From contig OZ316896.1 of the NCBI GenBank assembly GCA_973895155.1, positions 11,222,001 to 11,286,000 of the forward strand: DNA of 64,000 nt. Reading direction: 5' to 3'. Shown piece by piece: positions 11,654-23,786 of the stretch (position 1 is the stretch's first letter; every line of letters starts with the position of its first letter). The notes below the pieces were generated by a model. That model made no database searches. It was not told where the DNA came from and saw only the letters and a program-made list of their open reading frames with translations. This stretch comes from Marsupella aquatica. Lineage: Eukaryota; Marchantiophyta. The position numbers and the translations under genes are program-made.

Positions 11654-13221
11654 ACGTAGCGCTTCTGACTTCCTCTCTCCCGTTCCATGTTTTCGAGAAG
11701 GAACCCTTTCTGGGTATGTAAGTCCCGATGTTGAAAACGCTCCAGAAGGATCTGGGAACTGATTTTGGGTTGACATCATGATCTCTCTAGCTGCCTCAAA
11801 TTGACGACTAACTCACGATTGCTACGTTTCACTGCGCCGTCAATGGTCGTCTTATCTCCAGTTGACGATCTTCTATAAAGAGCAGCTGATGTTGTCTGAG
11901 CTCTCTCTCGTTGTGACGCTTGTGCTCGCTTGAATATCCGAGAATCTGGCAGGGTGGACGGAACATTTCTTTTGAGGACCTATACCGCACCACATTTCTT
12001 GCTGTGTACAATGTGTACGAATCCAACTTTTCTTTTTCTTGAACCTTGCTTACTTGTGTCGTGATCAGTACGTAGCTGTGGATCGACCTGCTAGCTGGAC
12101 GGAAGACTGGTTAGTCGTCTTCACTATTTCTGAATCAAACCACGTTTCATGGCTGGGAGTGGATTGACGGTTGACCTAATTAACCGAATGCTTCGAAACG
12201 ATATTATTCTCGTCATAGAGGGATCCTATCGAACACTCACAGAGATCGTGGGCGAAGGTTATTCGATATGCCCTCGAAGTTGGATTGTAAAATTGTCTGG
12301 AATTTCATTGCGAAACTGGAGATTTCGGGATGGAGTTCTTTTTTCACGTGGAACCTTCCGCCGTGAGTCAAGAAGACGGGACTCTTGTAGTGGCCCACAC
12401 GACACATTCGTGATTCAACCACGTGCTCCTCCAGACCTCTCACCTGTATCGAAGCGAAATGCTCTATCATGGGGTAGAATTGTTTTAATGCGAAATACTT
12501 CAATGTGCATCTTCTCTGTTCCCGCACGATACTCCGGTTGGACTTCACAGTGACATCTCTTGACATTCAATGTATGCACCTCTGGCTGCGTCGCCTAATT
12601 GTACAGAGACTTACACGTTCAGCGACTTTCCTTTGTGGAGTTGTTTGCAATAATAATGTGCGATGCACTGTAGTTCTCACAAATGATACGTTTCCGGAAT
12701 TGGTTTGTATTCTGTCTCCTCTGCGTCGACTGCGGGTCTGCATTCCAATTGTCTCCCTGGTGTTTATATATATTTTTAATACTTACTTAGCATTCGATCG
12801 ATTTTGTCTGCACCCACATCACGTCCATCGGAACTATCTTGGAGCCAACACACTCGAGAAGTACAGGACGAGTTCCACGACAGGTCTCAGGATAGGTCCC
12901 AAGAGTGACCATGACAGTTCCTTCAGAGTAGGAACAGTTTCTTGGATCCTATCTCGCATGAAAGATCTGTTTCGCTCCTCTCCTCCAAGTCGATGCTACA
13001 GCTTCCTCCCCTGTGCCATATTCATGTTAAGTGAAATCTAGAAATCCTCTTGCTGTATTACAATAAATGACCCCCTCCTTCCCCCGCATCTATATAGTTG
13101 AAATCCTCCACATTTTTATGGCTGGAGCCTCGTCTCAACTCGGTAAATCTCACACATGGCTTTGAGATCAGGAGCCTCTCCAACATCTTATTCTCCTGCG
13201 CCACTTTTACAACGGTGATGA
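11654..13221. other. 3' flank of cyclophilin and intergenic DNA, no gene seen
   Basis: The proximal part is presumably 3' UTR. ORFs of 134 and 178 codons on the + strand (12149-12553, 12505-13041) have no recognisable motif and no clear coding character. From about 13070 degenerate phrases of the next repeat region appear (TATAGTTGAAATCCTC). Confidence 0.45.
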
Positions 13222-13357
13222 AATCTTTCTCCTCTGCTTTTCAGCAGGCCATCTCTCCTATCCCACAAATCACATAGCTGAAATTCGTGAATCTTTCTCC
13301 TCTGCTTTTCAGCAGGTCATCTCTCCTATCCCACAAATCACATAGCTGAAATTCGTG
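13222..13357. repeat. 68-bp tandem repeat, two near-identical copies
   Basis: The unit AATCTTTCTCCTCTGCTTTT...GAAATTCGTG begins at 13222 and 13290. Looser versions containing TTTTCAGCAGGTC recur at about 14302 and 14455, so the two copies belong to a more widespread local repeat. Confidence 0.85.
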
Positions 13358-13542
13358 GGTTGAACTGGTGTATCATCTTTAGCGCCTACCGCAAGTCGTT
13401 AATTCACACCCCATCTCTAGAGATGAGAGTTCTCCAATATGATGATACAGCTTCCTCTCTCGTGCTCCAGTATATACTCAGTACATACTTCAAACTGCAA
13501 AAGAATAAAAGCTTCCCAACCAGGGAGTCAGGATCCCACACC

Positions 13543-13645
13543 GAAAGAAGTAAATCCTGTCAGGAGAAGAGGTCCCACACAGAAAGAACTAAATCCTGTC
13601 AGGAGAAGAGGTTAAAGAACTAAATCCTGTCAGGAGAAGAGGTTA
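13543..13645. repeat. Short tandem repeat, three copies
   Basis: TAAATCCTGTCAGGAGAAGA recurs at 13551, 13590 and 13621, the first two with an AGAAAGAA(G/C) prefix and the third preceded by AAAGAAC. Spacing is 39 and 31 bp. Confidence 0.85.
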
Positions 13646-13668
13646 CCGGTGTGTAACCATTTCTGCAG

Positions 13669-14058
13669 GGGCTTGCTATAGTCATAATCTCTTCTCTTGA
13701 AAAGTTGCCTGCTATAGTCATAATCTCTTCTCTTCAAAAGTTGAACTGGTAACCTCTTTCTGGGCAGATGTGTAACCATTTCTGTAGGGGCCTGTTATAG
13801 TCATAATCTCTTCTCTTGGAAAGTTGAACCGGTAATCTCTTTCTGGGCAGGAGTTAAGTACGCGGGCTTGCTATAGTCATAATCTCTTCTCTTGAAAAGT
13901 TGCCTGCTATAGTCATAATCTCTTCTCTTCAAAAGTTGAACTGGTAACCTCTTTCTGGGCAGATGTGTAACCATTTCTGTAGGGGCCTGTTATAGTCATA
14001 ATCTCTTCTCTTGGAAAGTTGAACCGGTAATCTCTTTCTGGGCAGGAGTTAAGTACGC
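13669..14058. repeat. Perfect tandem duplication, 2 x 195 bp
   Basis: Bases 13669-13863 and 13864-14058 read identically by eye. Each copy itself contains three versions of TATAGTCATAATCTCTTCTC, so the unit is a higher-order repeat. Perfect identity implies very recent duplication or an assembly duplication. Confidence 0.9.
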
Positions 14059-16619
14059 TAATGCAGGGCAGGGCTGGGGTTATAGTCTGTAACTTGCTCC
14101 CGGAATATTCAAAGAAGCTTTCCGATTGCCGCCGGTCAACTTCTTTTCATATTCCAGACGGTTACAGCCTAGTAACCCTGCGCCCAGACCTGCATTACCT
14201 TATACTTAACAAAGAAGAGTATCTAAAAGCTGAAAGGGCACTGCAATAATGGGAGAGTGTGACCAACACACCTAGTAAAAAAGGACCTAAAAACTTCTTC
14301 ATGCTTTTCAGCAGGTCACCCCTCTCCCGCATTAACATAGTTGAAGACACGAAGTCCCTCTCCCCAACTTAGCTCCCCACCCAACTCAGGATAATTAATG
14401 CTTTGGAGACAACCGTGAAATTCAGTCACATACATAGGTGAAATCCTCTTCATGTTTTTCAGCAGGTCGTTAAGTCACACCCCATAACCATTGCATTAAA
14501 AGCAGACCTGAAAGCAAAATTGGCGCTGTACTGTCAAAATTGGCGCCGTACTGTCCCCAATGAAATGCCTTACTGATACGCCCCCCATTTAGAAATGATA
14601 TTTTGGGTGAGAGCTATGGGACTGAACAATTTAGAGCAGCAGTGACAAAATCTTGGACAGACTTTTGAGATACTCACTGGGAAATGGCAGATTTCAAATC
14701 CCTACTGGTAATGTCAAAGATTGGTTTGCTTTCTCTAGGATGCTCTACAGGTGCCAATTAGAAGAGGCACTTAAACCACTAATTCGAGTATAAAGAGCTC
14801 TGTGTAGCAATACTCACTTCACAAAAAGAGTTCAGGATATTCGAGATCACTTTGTTTGTATGTTTTGCATTTAATAAAAAATATGTGGACTTTTTGAAAT
14901 AATTGTACCATTGATTTTGTCATCTTACTAATAAAGCGGAATCAAAATTGACCTATGAGGGCTACTGTCTAGAGCTACTGTCTAGAGTGAAGCCTCTATG
15001 GTGACTCTAATAAAAGTGTATTCCAAAAATGGGGATGGATAAAATATTAGTTTGACTGGTCCGATGACCCGTTCCAAAAAAATGAGGATGGATAAATTTC
15101 CAGTGATTCCATAAACAATTTCAGCAAAGATGAATGGGAAATAATGAGGAAACGTTTTTGCAGCAAAGATGAATGGGAAATAATGAGGAAATGGTTTTGC
15201 AAGTTTTGTCTGAATCTCTATATACATTCAAAGAACAGGTAATCAGGCCAATCAAACTAATTGTTTATGCTCAAAATGACTCTCCACCAAAGATACACCT
15301 TGCATGCTAAGTTCTACTGAAAAGGAGCTTACAACCAGGGTCTTCCCCTTATATGGGCTTCCAAATGCCATATGCAAGCTAGTTTCTCAGCTAGTGTTTT
15401 CCTTGATGTTAGAAGGCTGTTTTCCCCTTTAAGATAAGAAAATGAGCTCATTGTCCTGCAACTACTCTTGGACGAGTGTGCAAGCTGGTTGTTCAAAGAC
15501 AAATTCCCCTTTCAGATAAGAAACGCTAAGCAAAATCTCTTGGACTAGAAAGCTACAGTAGATTTTCACTTTGTTCAAAAAACGCATGCCTGGACTGATA
15601 TATCTCCAAGCTAAAGTACAACCCTCGCCTCTATAATGAATTTTAGTATCTTATTATCTTAATTTGTCTGAGTGCAAAATTAGTGTTACTAAAAATGAGA
15701 GTGAAACAGGACTTTTCTAGACTAATTTATGCAGGCTAGAGCAAAAAGTTTTCATGCAAAAACCTGGGGAACCCACCTTCTTTCCATTGGGTAAGACCAT
15801 TGTTTGTTCTTGTTTAGGTGACACTAATTGCCAAAAACACTGTAGGAGAGTGGTTTTGGACTTTGGGACCCAAGTCACATTATCACCTCGTTTCTTGAGG
15901 TTGCATGGCCCCAGATTCCACATTTGACCCTTGGCAACTACCCTGCGTTGACATGAGAGGTATTATTATCTTGAGAAGGGAAACACCACCAAAGACATGC
16001 ATGTAAAGTATTTGGCTATACATTTTTAGCCGTGACAAAGGTGTTTCACATAGTAAGGTTCAAGGCAGTGGATATTTTGAAGAGGGGCCATGCAACGTCA
16101 CAAAACCAATCATGTGTTTGACCATATTATCCCGGAGGGAGCAGCTTTCAATCGGAACCTTTGCAAATAATTATCTACACCTTTCACAGCAATCAGCCTT
16201 TTTTATTGCATGAAAGAGTGTTATCTTTAAAAATCTCTAGCATGTACATTTTGAACTTTTCTCCAAAGGGAAGTGCCCTAGGTTCTGCATGAAAATCTTG
16301 ATCCTGACATGTATGAATATCATTAAAAATGACCATTTCTCTCTTACTGTTAGTAACACTACTTCTTTACTCGCACTATTTAGTTACTTAACACTGAAGG
16401 GTGAAGGGTGAAGTTCTCAAACCTGCCAATTTCCCCAATGAGTTACCTGTAATGAGACCCATGTCAAGTTTGACGGGTGGAAATGGAGAAGTGTTAGATG
16501 TAGAGAGTGAGTGAAAAGCCATGTTGGATGGTCCCATCTGTTTGTCATGTAAAAGAGTCGATGTGTTTGTCCACCGAAAAAAGTACACCACAGCGTAGGA
16601 GTGTTCATGAAAGTGAAGC
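14059..16619. other. Intergenic, no gene seen
   Basis: AT-rich DNA with small local duplications: CTACTGTCTAGAG twice near 14961-14990, and a 37-bp unit containing AGCAAAGATGAATGGGAAAT at 15124 and 15161. No ORF shows a family motif. Confidence 0.5.
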
Positions 16620-17415
16620 CCGAATTGAGCAAAGAGTAGTGTAGTTGCAGAGGATTGAGTTTGATAGAAAACGATAATTCTTTCCATGTCACGAAACAGA
16701 ATGAAGGAGGAAAGAGTTCGGATGAAAAGTTGAAAGTTTCCTTTGCCTAGAAAGATTGCAGAGGATAACGTTTGACAGAAAGCGAGAATTCTTGTCATGT
16801 CACGACACAGAATACAGGAGGAAAGACTTCAGATGGAAAGTTGAAACTGTCTTTTGCATGGAAAGATTGCAGAGAATTACGTTTGATAGAATGGAGTATT
16901 CTTGTCATGTCACGAAACACAATACACGAGGAACGATTTCAGATGGGAAGTTGAAAGTTTCTGCTGCCTCGAAAGATTGCAGGTACGGTTGATAGAACGT
17001 GAGAATGCTTTTCTTGTCACGAAACAGAATACAGGAGGAAAGATATTCAGATCTAAAGTTGAAAGTTGAAAGTTGGCTCGAAAGATTGCGGAGGATTGCG
17101 TTTAGTAGAAAATGATAATTCTATCATTTCACGAAACAGATTTCATCGATTTCAGATGGAAAGTTGAAAGTTTCGCTTTTGCCTCTAAATATTGCAGACG
17201 ATTGCATTTGATAAGAAGCGACAATAAATCTCATGAAACACAAAACAGCATACAGAAAAAACATTTCAGAGTATTTGCGTTGGAACATGAGAATTGCAAT
17301 CCATGAAACACGAAACAGCGTACAAGAGGAATGATTTCGGAAGATTGCGGTCCATGGAACATGAGAATTACATTCCACTGACCACGAAACAGCACAGAGC
17401 AGGAATTGCATTACA
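16620..17415. repeat. Tandem array of about 110-bp units, six to eight copies
   Basis: The core unit is AAAGATTGCAGAGGAT...TTTGATAGAA...TCATGTCACGAAACAGAATA...GAGGAAAGA...CAGATGGAAAGTTGAAAGTT. It recurs at about 16634, 16745, 16858, 16971, 17081 and 17189, then breaks into shorter pieces to 17415. Copies are strongly diverged with indels. The small ORFs crossing it are shadows of the repeat. Confidence 0.85.
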
Positions 17416-19602
17416 TGACGCGGGGGGGGGCCCAGAAATGCGAGTGACCAACACCCAGAGGTGGAGAACGCGCATCAGGGCAATATCCGGTTCGGGAGAA
17501 AAACTTTCCCCAGAAAAGCGACTGAAAAGCACCCAGAAGTGGAAGAAAACCTTTCCGGTTTGAGACAAAAGCTTTCCAGAGAAACATTGCCATCTTCTGA
17601 ACGCCATGGGAGTTCCGACTGCACTTGAATAGTAAGAAATGAGAGTTATTGACAACGACATGCACAGTCAACTTGCTGGGCTTGCACGGAATGGACATAT
17701 TTCCTACACAGATACACACATACACTGTAGTGAGCACTGTAGTGAGCAGTCCACAGCACGAAGAATGATATCTCCCTTGTCCGTAGGCTGTAGACTAGGC
17801 CAGCACACAACGACGGCACTTTTCGCACTGAAAAGTACTCGGCATCGACCTACTACTATATATCTCGGACCTTTGACTACTTTTGAGTTATAGTTGAATT
17901 CATTCCTCAGCTGACTGAGGTGAGTGACCACCGCCACGAGTACGTTCATGGCGGCCGGCAAGCGTCAAATGAACCACTATGTACCAATAGCTTTTAGCGA
18001 CTCCTTGTAGTCAGAATGACATCGCGAGCCCTGCCCCACATATCCATAGTCTACCCAGACTGAAAAGCAGCATTCCTGGTCTTGACAATCTTCGACGACA
18101 ATGTGGCAAACGAGACACGGGTTAATCCAGGAAAAGCCATTTCCTACCCACTTCCTGAAACGCGGTAAGTTCCCGAATCATTGTAAGAGAGGACAATATG
18201 AGCTCTCTTGACCGACCATGTACACCCATCGATGAACTCCCATGCAGGCATCAGACGAATTGCATGTGTACGTGGCCATGGCCCACAGTTCAGAGCGGTG
18301 GATATGATACAAGCAGAGAGGCAGTCATTGGTCCACGGCGGGATTGGTAAACTTTTGCGTCCACCGTGCAATTTAGTCGAAAACAACGAACCACTTTATT
18401 CCTATATGGGGATCACAGTCAAATGGAGTGACTAAGATAAGCCGCAGTGGGACTGACAAGAGACTTAACAACACTGTGACACCGACCAACACATGGATGC
18501 GCAGAAATGGGAGAAAGTAATGTGGAAGGGGCGATCCACAAGTCGCGTTCATTCCTGTACATAAAACTTTACCAATTGGCACTCTTGAGTTGAACTCTGG
18601 AATGGCTGTTTTGGAGAATACTCACCCAAGTCGCTATCGACACGGGTGAAACAGCTGACCTTACATCACAGAAAGTCCTCAATTTAAGTTTTCGACATTT
18701 CTTTGTGCGCAATGTAATGCGCAAGGAAAATTGGGAGTAGAACCCACCTTGTCGAAGCTGCTATCTAATCTAAATCTGTTCTACACCCAAGTTTGGGTCT
18801 CCGATTTCGGGTTCAGGAGGGACTCGATCAATACGGCACAAATAGAAGGAGATACTCAGCTGAAGTGCTCAGCATGTAGGGTGATTCGTGAATCATCACC
18901 CATCTAATTCGCCCTCTGTGGCCACCAAGCGTCTGCTGCAAATTGTGGAGTCCCTCCAGACTAGTTCCTATCTTTATTTTGTGACATCTCCCGCGATGTG
19001 CCCTCGAGACTATATACAAAACCATCCGAAACAACGCAGTGCATCATCCATTCTACGTCCACACTGACGCAGTGGCACAGCGACCTTCCACTAACCTACA
19101 AAATTGGTGCAGCCCACAAACGCATCGGAACACTGTTCCCTGAAGGAACATAAACTGAAAAGGGTGGAAACTTCCTAAGCTCGTCCACAGAGATAGGTGG
19201 CGGGAATAGCTAGGAGATTTTCAATTCCGGTAAGCGGATCTACGTTCGAAACTTTTGAAGACAGGTGGGCGAGGACTGGGTTCCGGGTTCCCCAAGCAAA
19301 TCGAAAAGTCTCCGAACTCCTGCACCACCTTAGCCCAGCCATCCAACAACCAGGCGACGTAATCCATCTGATGGTGAAAAACCGAACAAAACACTCCACA
19401 GAACCCAACCCGAAGAGACTCCTGGCAGATTACAGTCGATCTGATGGGATACCTACAAATACATTCATGCTTGCCGAGGTGCTCGAGTGATTAGCACCTC
19501 CCACCGTAACAGATTGATGGGAAATGTAGAAAATCCTTCAGTAGAGAAGACGTAAGATCACGAGACGCGCGAATGCCCAGAGGGCTAGACGAAAGGGGTC
19601 TC
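17416..19602. other. Intergenic, no gene seen
   Basis: Composition is more balanced than further left. ORFs up to 108 codons on both strands overlap each other and carry no motif I recognise. The part nearest 19600 probably holds the 3' UTR of the minus-strand SAUR gene. Confidence 0.4.
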
Positions 19603-20316
19603 TCAAGCCTGATCAAGAGCAAGGTCAGCACCAACCACCTCCACCAGGTGCAAAAACAATGCAGGATCGCAGAAGAGGAGTGCCCGACTTTGAAACTCGG
19701 GAGATCCGACCATTTCCTCGGAGCACTTCATCATCGTTTGGAACAGATGGTGAGAGAGCAGATGCTTGTTAATGACATATTTCTCCCTCCTCCCGCTTCG
19801 TTCACCAACCACCACTGTCATGTAGTCCTCTCTCTCCTCTTCATCGTTCGGCAGTTTCTCCAGCGTGATGGTCCTCGGTTCACAATTGCTCTGATCCAAG
19901 CCCTCAATGTTCTTATCACGCCCTAAAGCCTTTTCCGCATGCCCGCTGCTGCTATTGCTAGTAGCGCCTGAGTTGCTACTGCTGCTGCTGCTACTATTAC
20001 GTCTGAATCCCAGACGTCTTCCGAACGACTTCGACAGGTTGAATGCCTTGGGAGAAGAAAATCCCCAATGTGAGTCGCTGCCGCTGGACGCAGCAGCAGG
20101 GGCGCGGGGGGAAGAATCCCATGACCCGGGCGTCCTCGGAGAAGACGAGCTACAGGGGCTGGATGACCTAGACCGCGTGCGTGTCAGAAACTTCAGCCTC
20201 TTCGATTGAAGCCCCGTATGCTCCATATCTGAATCACTGGTGCCGCCCTCCCCAGCTCCGCTCCCACCGCTGTTATCACGCCCTTTCGGAGAATGTCGGC
20301 TCCTCCACGATGCCAT
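19603..20316 (-). CDS. SAUR-family protein with a Ser-rich N-terminal extension
   Basis: Single-exon ORF of 237 residues, intronless as most SAUR (small auxin up RNA) genes are. Residues about 164-230 match the SAUR domain: VVVGERSGRREKYVI, then HHLFQTMM, then LLFCDPALFLHLVEVVG, equivalent to the family's VYVGE..RFVVP, HPLFQ.LL and C....F.H. Family members promote growth by inhibiting PP2C.D phosphatases (established for flowering plants). The N-terminal 130 residues are basic and Ser-rich, with Ser-Pro sites and a Ser run at about 108-114; this is long for a SAUR and is likely disordered. The start at 20316 is the first ATG, but a TATATATAAG box lies only about 6 bp upstream, so Met31 (codon at 20226-20224) may be the true start. 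Confidence 0.8.
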   Translation of the reverse strand: MASWRSRHSPKGRDNSGGSGAGEGGTSDSDMEHTGLQSKRLKFLTRTRSRSSSPCSSSSPRTPGSWDSSPRAPAAASSGSDSHWGFSSPKAFNLSKSFGRRLGFRRNSSSSSSSNSGATSNSSSGHAEKALGRDKNIEGLDQSNCEPRTITLEKLPNDEEEREDYMTVVVGERSGRREKYVINKHLLSHHLFQTMMKCSEEMVGSPEFQSRALLFCDPALFLHLVEVVGADLALDQA

Positions 20317-22779
20317 CGCTTATATATAAGCTATTACTGATCAACCTCCCTGTCCTCCGATATAAGCTGATCCACTACCGTTCACGTCCCTGAACTTCCT
20401 CACAATCCAACCTACCGGGACAACGAATGTTGCGCCGCAGAATTCAAGGACTTGCGGGTGCGCGTTCCAGTCACTCGTTCGCATGTATCCCTCGTCTACT
20501 TGTCACTCTCCACTCTACACTGCTTGAAGATGAAAAATCCTTCCTATGGGGAAAAGCGGAACCGTTCCAATCCAAAATCCTTAGAAGATCCGGTCGAGCA
20601 AACAACGAATGGAAGATGAGAGCTCTACGGGTAGAGAACGCGGAAATTGAGCAAGATTGGGTCGATTTCATTCGCAAGGTTCAATCAATCAAGTCCTTAG
20701 ACGACACGATAGTGGTTCGGCGGAGACGAGAGCTCGTCGGTCCGCAAAGAGAGGAGGAAGGAGAGGGCATTGTTCGGGACGCCCGCCACTCTCTGAGCCA
20801 CACGAGAATGGTGCCTCGACTTATATGCCTCCACCCGTCTCGTGATCTCGCCGACCCATCGCGAGAATCATGATCAGAGACGCGAATTCGATGCTGCGAG
20901 TCAGAGCTTTACCACTGTCATGGCAACAGAACCACAACATGGAGGAGAGAGAGCGGAAGAGTCGGAAAAGCAGGAGAACAGCATAACGACTTCGCGACGA
21001 AGAAGAAGAGAAGAGAAGAGAAGAGAAGAGCCGTTTTCCACGACGACGACGCGGAGTAAAAAAAACGTGTCACCGCACTGTGAGAAGCGAAAGTTACCAC
21101 CTCTTTGCGGTTGCTCGTTCCCCCCACGCGGCGCCCTCCCATTCCCACAGCGACGAAAGCTGCCGGACTCATTACACAATCGTGACGCGCATTTAAAGAC
21201 CCCCGAATTATTTTGGCGCCGCGCGACGGATTGTGCCGGCATCTTCCCATCCTCGCCGTCGGTGGATAAGATCGACCGTTGAGAACTGAGTGCGGAAAAT
21301 TAACCCCCCATTTTCCAGCGCGCCAATTCCCGCCCGTTTGAGAGTCCTCTGTGAGTCTGTGCGGTCTGCTCGGGCCTGCCCGATGCCATGAGCCCATGCC
21401 TGCAGGGACGTGCCCGCTGCCCCGTCGGGCCGCAGACCGAAAGCGACATCATGATTGTGCCCGCCTGCAAAAATACTCACCGTATTATTACGATATAACT
21501 ATATCTCGGAATGACAATAAATGACGCCCGTGGATCCCACATCTCAACGGTTCAAGATCTTCCACCGCGAATTGCAAGGTTTCTGTCAGAAAGCGTCCCA
21601 GCCAGGACCGTACTACGATCTTTTGAGACGACGGGCAAGTGAAACGCGCCACCGTACCATATCTGGTTTTACTGGCAGCCAAGACGGATCTTGCGAGATG
21701 TGTCGGTCTGTATCCGTCGATGATTATTTTGGACGGCCCATGTCAAACTGGAGGGATCGCACTCGTAATTCTATTGACACACGCTCTGCGCGAGGTGAAA
21801 AAGGCGGACAGCGCCATGTCGGTGATTACCGTACAGGATAATACTGACCCGCGCCAAAATGGAAGATTTTTTTCTGCGAGAGACCTCGTAAGGGCCGTCG
21901 ATGCCTAAGATCGGCGGCCTTTATGAACTGTCATAAAAATGTGCCTTTGTTGCAGTCTGTCGTTACCGTCCAAAACTTAAATACGTTGCCTTTTGAGACT
22001 TTTGGAGCCCGAATTTACAATATACGGTATCGTACAGGAAAACGGTCTCAGGAACTGTACGAGTACATTTTCCGATACACGTTATTTCAAGACAAAGGAC
22101 GTTAAAAAGAAAAAAGTTTAAATAGCTGCGCACGTAAGAAAAAAATGTTTTCTGTTTTCCCCCGCCCCCTTTTGAACTCATGCTTTACTGACGAGTCAAA
22201 TGTAACACGAGCAACTTCATTACGTCAACCCTTATTGGGTTTGGTTACTGTGACTGGAGGTTCACCCACCCTAGTAAACACAACTCAGAAAAGCTTCCCT
22301 CGCCTACAACAACAACAAAAGGTAATAACACGAATCTATGAAGGAGATTTCTTTGGGAGGTTTTTGTAAATGGGATGAAAAATGAGAAGAGCGGAACTTG
22401 TTTTCTTTTATCTTTAAGGGGTCATGTACATATTCTAGATTGTAGCCCATGCTCAAATGATTATGTTAATAAAACTATGCTATATAGAACAGAGGGTCTA
22501 CATTTTGATTGGCGTCAATGATAACTCAATAATGGTCTATCTTTGGTTTGCTGTATAATTGGAGAGATATCAATCATCATACATGTATGTGTTAAAGTGA
22601 ACAAAATCTGGCCCTTGAATGGTGGGCCTTGTTGGCCAAATCCTGCCCCCACCTTGTACTTTCATGCTTCCGTAAATTAGTAGAAGCTTTGGTTGCATTT
22701 GACCCTGGCTTGTGTGACATTGTCTGACCCCAATAGTTCTGAACATAACTATGTTGTAACAAATTCAACCAAAGCAAAA
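20317..22779. other. SAUR upstream region and intergenic DNA, no other gene supported
   Basis: The part up to about 21500 is GC-rich with a GAAGA microsatellite (21003-21030) and a second TATA-like site for the minus strand near 20820; it probably holds the SAUR promoter. ORFs at 20427-20873, 20842-21282, 21521-21841 and 21639-21908 are open partly because the DNA is GC-rich, overlap one another, and match no family I know. Confidence 0.4.
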
Positions 22780-22785
22780 TTTGAC

Positions 22786-22995
22786 CATGTGCATAGTGCA
22801 ATTGTAAGTGCTCTTGCGTCAAACTGTGAGGTCAAGGGCTCGAACCTCACTACAAGAGGCATGTATGATAAAGTGTTTCACCTTAAGCATTGATAGGAGA
22901 CAGAGGGGGCCTCCCCGATTTCTGGGAAACCCAATCTTTGATAATATCAAAATTAGCTGGTCGCCCTGTGTGTCCTTATTCCTGGGGTGTATGTG
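22786..22995 (+). mobile_element. tRNA-derived SINE-like sequence
   Basis: The head resembles a tRNA with polymerase III promoter boxes: an A-box-like TAGTGCAATTGTAAGTGC (22793-22810) and a B-box-like GGCTCGAACC (22836-22845), spaced as in a tRNA gene, but it does not fold as a functional tRNA. A non-tRNA body follows. The 3' end near 22995 is a guess, since I saw no clear tail or target duplication. Confidence 0.5.
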
Positions 22996-22999
22996 GAAT

Positions 23000-23786
23000 A
23001 AAAAGTAGATTGAAAGTTTAATAAGAATTTGCAAAACAAAGAAAGCATCCAAGTACATGGAGTGGTTTGTGGAAAGAGCAGGTGGGAATAAGTTGATGAC
23101 AAGAACTGCACAACCCCACAAAACCATCTACCCTTAACTACCTGACTTGCAAATCAACCTAAAATAGAGGCGCCAACAACCTTACCTAATCAATGTTGCT
23201 TGTTTTGGGGAATTCCAAATTGGTCGTTATGATGTCCTTCCATGCAGCAACCAACCTGTTGTCTCAGATTTTTAAGGGCCATGTGTTTGGCCTGAGCTTA
23301 CATGGTAGCCTTGTGCATAAGGAGAGTGTGATGCAGTGGGCGGACACACTCATACGTAATTTACCAAGCTGTTTTAGAATGTCTAAGAAAGCCAACGAGC
23401 TTTCACAATGTGTGATTTGCATGAATAGTCCCAGATTTGTGAGTCCATCTTGTACTTTCTCTAATTGCAATAGACATATTTCTTGGTGGCAACTTCTACA
23501 CCCCCAGGATTGACTCTAACTGAAAGAGGTGATTGTAATATCCTAATCTGTCTCTCTGGAGGCCCTTGTCTGCCAAGACAAAAATAAATAATTTGAATTA
23601 ATGGGACCCCTGAGCCTCACAACCTCCTGAAGGACCCCCTGTTTGTCAAAAAGACTCTCCAAATTAGGTTGATCTGCTATTTCTCCAGACAAAAACACTT
23701 AGTTTCTGGAAGCAATTAAACTATTTTTTTCATGAAACAAGTTACCACTGCAGTACTATATGAATGGTTAACATAAGAACTTGTTA
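23000..23786. other. Intergenic, no gene seen
   Basis: AT-rich. An ORF of 106 codons at 23193-23513 has no recognisable motif. Confidence 0.4.

Noticed and set aside
12149-13041. ORFs of 134 and 178 codons downstream of cyclophilin
   Set aside because: They overlap each other and minus-strand ORFs, carry no domain, and show no coding bias I could see.
13222-14058. Regularly spaced repeats resembling a CRISPR array
   Set aside because: Units are contiguous tandem copies with no unique spacers, in a eukaryotic nuclear genome.
16388-17411. Several ORFs of 60-136 codons with repeating phrases
   Set aside because: All or most lie in the 110-bp tandem array; periodic translation of repeats without a domain.
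20427-20873. 148-codon + strand ORF upstream of SAUR
   Set aside because: GC-rich DNA opposite the probable SAUR promoter, no recognisable domain, overlapped by other ORFs.
21521-21908. Two overlapping + strand ORFs of 106 and 89 codons
   Set aside because: Different frames over the same bases, no motif and no splice structure that I could support.
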